A stretch of 64,000 nt of DNA, taken from the NCBI GenBank assembly GCA_950295325.1, contig OX485807.1, positions 12,241,001 to 12,305,000 of the forward strand, written 5' to 3'. The stretch comes from Polytrichum commune (Eukaryota; Streptophyta; Polytrichopsida; Polytrichales; Polytrichaceae). The notes beneath the pieces were generated by a model, which saw only the letters and a list, made by a program, of their open reading frames with translations, had not been told where the DNA came from and did no database searches. The position numbers and the translations under genes were made by a program. Positions 59,346-64,000 of this stretch are shown one piece after another. Within the stretch, counting starts at the first letter, position 1. Each line of letters begins with the position of its first letter.

Positions 59346-60707
59346 TTAAGGTGGGGGTACGGGTGGCTGTTTATTGTCGAGTTTTCTTTTATTAAGTACC
59401 AAGTACGTGAGGTATTTAATAGCGTTTTGGTGTATGTCTTTCATGAGTTTTTTGATGTTGGATTTAGGGATTTTTAAGTCCGTTAGTTTTTGGATGGAAT
59501 GTTCGTGTATGGCTCCTCGTACTCCTGCAGTGATTGTTATAACGGGGTTGGTTTTCCAACCCTTGTTGTGGATGGCGTGATTTAGTGGGTCGTATTTGGC
59601 GTGTTTCTGTGCAATGGCTTGTTCAGGGAATCTGTCGTGGCAGTAAGTGAATTCGATAAATTGTACTGTGTGGTTGGATGATGGTAATACAGGTAGGGTG
59701 ATATGGTTTGGGGCACCGATCATGCATAAGATGTCAGGTCTAAGTTTAGCTTGACATTGGCACGGCGTTTGGGGGCATGCACATGCTAATAACCATTCTG
59801 GTACTGTGGTTTCTTGTGGCCGGTTGTTGAGATGTCCGGCATTGGCTCTTGTGAGGAACCGTGTGTGTTTGTTGGCTTGTAGTGTTTGTGTGATCAGATG
59901 TACTGCTTTGTTATGTCTTGCGATTCGGAGACCTTTTAAGTATGGGTGTTCGCATATTGATAGTAGGTGCGGCCACGTGTCTCTCTCATTTCTGTGGCAA
60001 AGTGTGCAGTTGGGGTTTGGGTGTGTAAGGGGCCAAAATATACTTTTCCTATGGTTGCCCATATATTGAGCGTATCAAAATTTTAATGTTTGGGTGATTT
60101 GGGTATATGGTATTTGGTCATTATTCCAAAAGTGATTAGAGAGTTTTTGGTTTATTTGGGTGTTTGAGAGCCATTTATCTACGTATGGGAATTTATTTAT
60201 GGCTAAGGTTGTTTCTAAGTTGTCGTGTGCTTTTGTTATGAATGTGCGTAAGTTACGGATGGCTCCGTCATGTGTGCCTGTGGGGCAGCTGGCAAGCCAG
60301 TAAGGGGTGGGGCGGGCGATGTGGATGTGTGGGGTTTGTTCTGGTTTTTCTAAGTTATTCCCTTCATTTGCTAGGGCATCGGCTAGTTCATTTCCGGTGA
60401 TGCCCGTGTGCGCTCGGACTTTATGTATGTGGATTTTGTGGGGGGTCCAGCAAATCTTCCTTACTATGGCGGCTATAAGTAGTTTGTCAGGGTGGTGGTG
60501 TTGTATGTGGTTATTTATGAGGTATATGCTGTTGAGGCTGTCGGTAAATATGTGTGATTTTGTTTGTGTGATTTTTATGTTTTTGATAGCGAGGAGTATG
60601 GCATATAGTTCGACTCTAAGTATATTCTGATAGCCTGGTAGTCGTTTGTGAATGTCTTTATTGGCATGTGTGGCTGCTCTTTTGAGAAATGGAGGGTCAA
60701 TCACCAT
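59346..60707 (-). pseudogene. C-terminal part of a non-LTR retrotransposon: RNase H, CCHC knuckle, restriction-like endonuclease
   Basis: On the - strand one frame runs about 453 codons with a single internal stop (TGA at 60077-60075). The upstream 210 codons form most of an RNase H domain: E33 in RVELYAILLA, D56 in IFTDSLNS, H100 and D110 in RAHTGITGNELAD. The first catalytic Asp lies before the break at about 60707. The downstream 238 codons hold a zinc knuckle C19-x2-C22-x9-H32-x4-C37 followed by RIARHNKAVH, then a PD-(D/E)xK-type nuclease: RPD (D110), E137 in QFIEFTY, and KHAKY (K153, K156). The knuckle, RHN and RPD/K..KY order is that of R2-type restriction-like endonuclease elements, but R2 lacks RNase H. 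Dualen/RandI elements described from green algae combine them. The reverse transcriptase is missing through 5' truncation. The strand is A/C-rich, unlike its surroundings, and decay is slight, so the insertion seems fairly recent. Confidence 0.75.
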
Positions 60708-61084
60708 TCAAGCTTGAAATGAATGCCCAACCGTGTGAGGCAACCCCATGAAGGGCCAACCATATACAGCTTGAGCTCAAGCTTCCAAGTTTGGTAGGCC
60801 AAGGTAAAAATAATAAATACAAGCCTTAATGGGTCCCTAAGATGGAGCGTGGTCCCTTCTTTGTTTTGCCTTGTTTTTCAAATTCTAACTAGAAATTGAA
60901 CTTGTAGTCATGAAACTTGACATGACTACCTACAAGTGTTCAGGCCTGAACTTGGAAAATCTATCCAAATAAATAAATAAAAACCAATCTTGAGGCAAAG
61001 TTCCACCATTTTAGACACATGTACGAGTTGAATTCTTTGAGCTTGGCCCACCAGACTTATAAGCTTAAGCTCAAGTTTGTGCGT

Positions 61085-61610
61085 GGACAATCTCATGAGA
61101 CAAGGAGAGAGGGCACAATCGTACACGAGCGTACATCTCATTCATCCAACATAAAAAGCCATGAAATGTATGCAACATGGAAGTTATTATTGGTAATTGA
61201 TTTGACACCATAATCAGCTTCAAAGATCCCAAATTTATATACCCGATGTCATTTTGAGACGGATCGGCCAGAAACCCATAAGAAGTCGAAGTTTTCCTGT
61301 TGGATGAATGCAAGGCACGCTCGTATGTGATAAATCTCATGGACAATCTCATAAGGCAAGGAGAGAGGGAACAATCGTACACGAGCATACATCTCATTCA
61401 TCCAACATAAAAACCATGAAAAGTATGCAACATGGAAGTTACTTTTGGTAATTGATTTGACACCATAATCAACTTCAAAGATCCCAAATTAGTATACCCG
61501 ACGTCATTTTGAGATGAATTGGCCAGAAACTCATAAGAAGTCGAATATTTTTATGTTGGACAAATGCGAGGTATGCTCTTATTATGTGATTACCCCCCCC
61601 CCCCCCCCAC
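61085..61610. repeat. tandem duplication of a 256-bp MITE-derived unit
   Basis: Two copies start at GGACAATCTCATGAGACAAG (61085) and GGACAATCTCATAAGGCAAG (61341). Each contains a full GGAGAGAGGG...ATTCATCCAACAT arm, a shared interior (GGTAATTGATTTGACACCAT, CGTCATTTTGAGA, CATAAGAAGTCGAA) and a GTTGGA...AATGC right arm. The two are about 90% alike by eye. The second ends at a 16-nt C run and a CT repeat. The high similarity suggests recent duplication. Confidence 0.8.
61593..61608. repeat. poly-C tract, 16 nt
   Basis: Sixteen consecutive C after GTGATTA, followed by ACTTTCTCTCTCTC, at the edge of the duplicated MITE unit. Confidence 0.9.
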
Positions 61611-61820
61611 TTTCTCTCTCTCTCTCCATGAGTGCAAGTGAAGTTAGCTACTCTAGGTTTGGCTGCAATCAGCCGGCCGCCTGGACTCTATAAGTATGAG
61701 TGACTCCAACATTGCCTTGGTATAAGTTATGTCTTCCCCTTCAATTATTGAAGAAGTAGTTGAGGCGGAGAAGTGACCCCTTACACGCTTTCCTTCCTTC
61801 CGCTTAGCCCACCTAACTTA

Positions 61821-62280
61821 GGGGCGGTTTACACTATGGACCATGAAGTCGTCCTACGGCCGTCTAAGCGATGTGATTGGACGTTGAAGTCGTCCCGGGA
61901 CGACTTGGGTTTACACCAAGGAAAAAATGGCAGAGTGACCACGGAGGTTGAGGTCCACAAATTTGTTTTTTTAAGCCTACTCTATCCACTGCCATGGTCC
62001 AACGGGTTTTCCGTTGGGACAAGCAAAAGAGGTGGTCTAGAAAAAATAGCAAGGGCCCATGTCAGAAAAATGCCGTTTTAATGATTTTTTGGGATTTTTT
62101 TAATGATTTTTTTTCCAACTTAGTTAATGACTCCACTTTTTGGTGCATGGTCATTCTTCATGGTCCACATTTGGTTTACACCTAGTGAAGGGCCCATGAA
62201 CCATGAAAACTAATATTTTAGTAACTCGGACCATGGAAGTCGTCCCATGAAGTCGTCTGGTCCATAGTGTAAACTGCCCC
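61821..62280. mobile_element. PIF/Harbinger-type MITE (460 bp, TTA TSD)
   Basis: The left end is GGGGCGGTTTACACTATGGA then CCATGAAGTCGTCC. The right end is its complement (GGTCCATAGTGTAAACTGCC then CC). TTA flanks both sides exactly (61818-61820 and 62281-62283). The motif GAAGTCGTCC occurs several times just inside each end as a subterminal repeat. The GGGGC.GTTTACAC terminus resembles that of the element at 33807. The 102-codon frame crossing it is a chance frame. Confidence 0.88.
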
Positions 62281-62283
62281 TTA

Positions 62284-64000
62284 ACAACGGAAATTGCCCA
62301 GCTCCTTTACGCGTTACACTTATTGTGACAATATCTTGGACCATACTATGAAGCTTTATGTTTCCACACTAAAAACATTGGGAATGACATGTTGGTGCAC
62401 ACTATATATCAACCCACACTATTCAATATTAGAGGTTCAAATGTAGGTGATAGTATTCTTTTTTTCTGGATTGAAGATTATGTGAATTTGAAAAATCACG
62501 ATTCTAGGGAGAGTCGGTGGGTGTATCGGTGTTGTTGGGGGGGGGGGTGACAAGTGTGACTATGAGTGCACATTGTTTTCATGTGTGGTGGTGTATATTG
62601 CAGGCCCTGTTATAGGATTGTCCAACGTAACTCACATAATACATTTTTTCATATTGTTTACTATACGTTTTGGAATGTAAACCACGTGTTCAAACTACAC
62701 AATTATAAACTGGGGATGGTAATGAGCCAAGTATCATAAAGTTGTCTTGTTTTGGACCATGGTCATGTTGATTTGGAGTTTGTTTTGTTCAAACCCATGG
62801 TGTGAGGATCCACTTGTTGTACTAAAGAGTGATAGGAACAAGGGTGATCATATTTATTGTGGAAAACAGATCTTGAATTATTTTTCAGTAACTCCGTCTC
62901 CCATCATATTTGCAACTACTTGACATTTGATGGTTTATTTGGGTGCAAACACATTGGGGGGGGGGGGCACACCTAGTGTAAAATGTTGTACATACATGCG
63001 ATATTTTACATGTTTTAGGGGGGGGGGGGAGGGTTTTATTATTTTTTGCCTACATTTTGAGGGCCCTTCAATTATGTCCTATTGGAATCCAAGTCTTTTG
63101 ATGGGCTGGTATCTTAATTGTAATTTTCGGAGCATTCATATCCATAATTGTATATTTATCTTAAGAAATGCCAAGAAAATGAAAGTAGGACTAGAAGTAA
63201 TCAAAATGTATTTCAAGATTCCAACACAAATTCACCCAAAAATCCCAACCTCTCTTGCCACCACCACAACACCCATTCGGAACTTACCAAAAGTTGTTTT
63301 AGGGTCTTTGTTTCAAAAACATCGATAACCACCATATTGTAATCTGACCGATCTACCATCGATTCCTGTTGTTTAAAAGAGAAAGAATAACAATCATATA
63401 AATTGGATGAAATTGCCAACTTTTGGATGAATATGTACAAAATTGGATGAAATGCATATACCCAACCATATTTGGCTTCGTGAATTCAATTTTAACATAC
63501 GTACTATGTGGTCTCTGTTCTATTTCTAAAAAAGAATCACATGGTGGGAAACATAGTGGACCTATTCTTTGGTGAGGAGCCCAGGCTAGAGCTCCCGGTC
63601 ACTTAAATGTTCTCCTCCTCCTAGGGTTTCCACTGCAACCCTAGTCTTTTGAATGGCGTTGTTGTGGAGTAGGTGGGTGATGCTTTGTTGATGGGCGAAT
63701 TCAACCCCTAAACGGCGGTTCACATTCCTCTACAATCATCTCCCTTCTGGTGCACTCCCAAAGTTTGTCCAATATTAGTCCAAATGTTTGTGAAGGTGGC
63801 CCTATATGATTAAGTGTCTTCCTTTGTGCATGTGTGTGAACATATGTAATTTTGGGTAGAGTGTGTATTTTATGATGAAGAAGGTTCCTTGCAAGAAGAT
63901 TGCACTAAATTCTCTACATGATCCATTAGGACCAAAGTGCCTTCTTCCGAAACTTGTTAAGTTCTTGATTCATTGTAAAGGGCAAAGCATACAAGGCCGA
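62284..64000. other. intergenic DNA, no recognisable gene
   Basis: G runs of 11, 12 and 12 nt lie at 62537-62547, 62956-62967 and 63018-63029. The 133-codon frame at 62927-63328 spans two of them and has no motif. The end of the window (63600-64000) shows CTCCTCCTCCTAGGG and otherwise nothing I can name. Any gene crossing the window edge cannot be judged. Confidence 0.4.

Noticed and set aside
61773-62081. 102-codon + strand frame as a gene
   Set aside because: Most of it lies inside the TTA-flanked MITE at 61821-62280, and it has no motif.
62927-63328. 133-codon + strand frame
   Set aside because: It crosses two long G runs that encode Gly stretches, and it has no recognisable motif.
1-64000. 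CRISPR arrays, operons, ribosome binding sites
   Set aside because: The window is eukaryotic. The tandem repeats seen are microsatellites or duplicated MITEs without regular unique spacers.
1-64000. tRNA and rRNA genes
   Set aside because: None was noticed by eye. A tRNAscan-type search would be needed to exclude them.

Overview
This window looks like intergenic chromosome from a land plant, probably a flowering plant with a large, repeat-rich genome. The evidence is high A+T, the density of small inverted-repeat DNA transposons (MITEs), plant-style PIF/Harbinger, hAT-like, pogo/Tigger and Mutator-like elements, an L1-type LINE tail with the plant zf-RVT zinc domain, and a short stretch of plant telomere motif (GGGTTTA). 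I could not identify any intact host gene, tRNA or rRNA. Nearly all long reading frames that can be recognised belong to transposons, most of them broken. The species cannot be named from the sequence.

Layout. Bases 1-12000 hold no recognisable gene but many MITEs (4511, 6750, 7069, 7556, 8473, 9635, 11769) and a G-box/TATA-like, GC-richer island near 5960-6620 that could be a promoter relic. Bases 12360-13390 are a TAG- and purine-rich stretch unlike its surroundings. At 18546 and 22521 lie two Mutator-like foldback elements with 9-bp target duplications, the second nested in another MITE. At 23255-25170 is a tandemly duplicated 3' part of an L1 LINE.

The centre of the window (33807-37265) is a complete but dead PIF/Harbinger transposon: 22-bp perfect terminal inverted repeats, TAA target duplication, a DDE transposase on the + strand and the partner Myb/SANT-like protein gene, with one intron, on the - strand. 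Several non-autonomous elements in the window (25228, 32864, 51506, 54815, 61821) have termini that resemble it.

Further right are a hAT-like MITE with an 8-bp duplication (43640; sister copy at 7556), an 810-bp element with about 35-bp inverted repeats (45197), a decayed hAT-type transposase (46867-47744), a pogo/Tigger-type element (49606-50872) whose truncated transposase ends in a PCNA-binding-like motif, and at 59346-60707 (- strand) the C-terminal part of an unusual non-LTR retrotransposon carrying RNase H, a CCHC zinc knuckle and a restriction-like endonuclease. The last is the most unusual coding sequence here.

The window also has about fifteen G or C homopolymers of 10-16 nt, apparently more than its long A/T runs, which is odd in AT-rich DNA. 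Coordinates of element ends rest on inverted repeats and target duplications read by eye; family assignments rest on recognised motifs, not on database searches.
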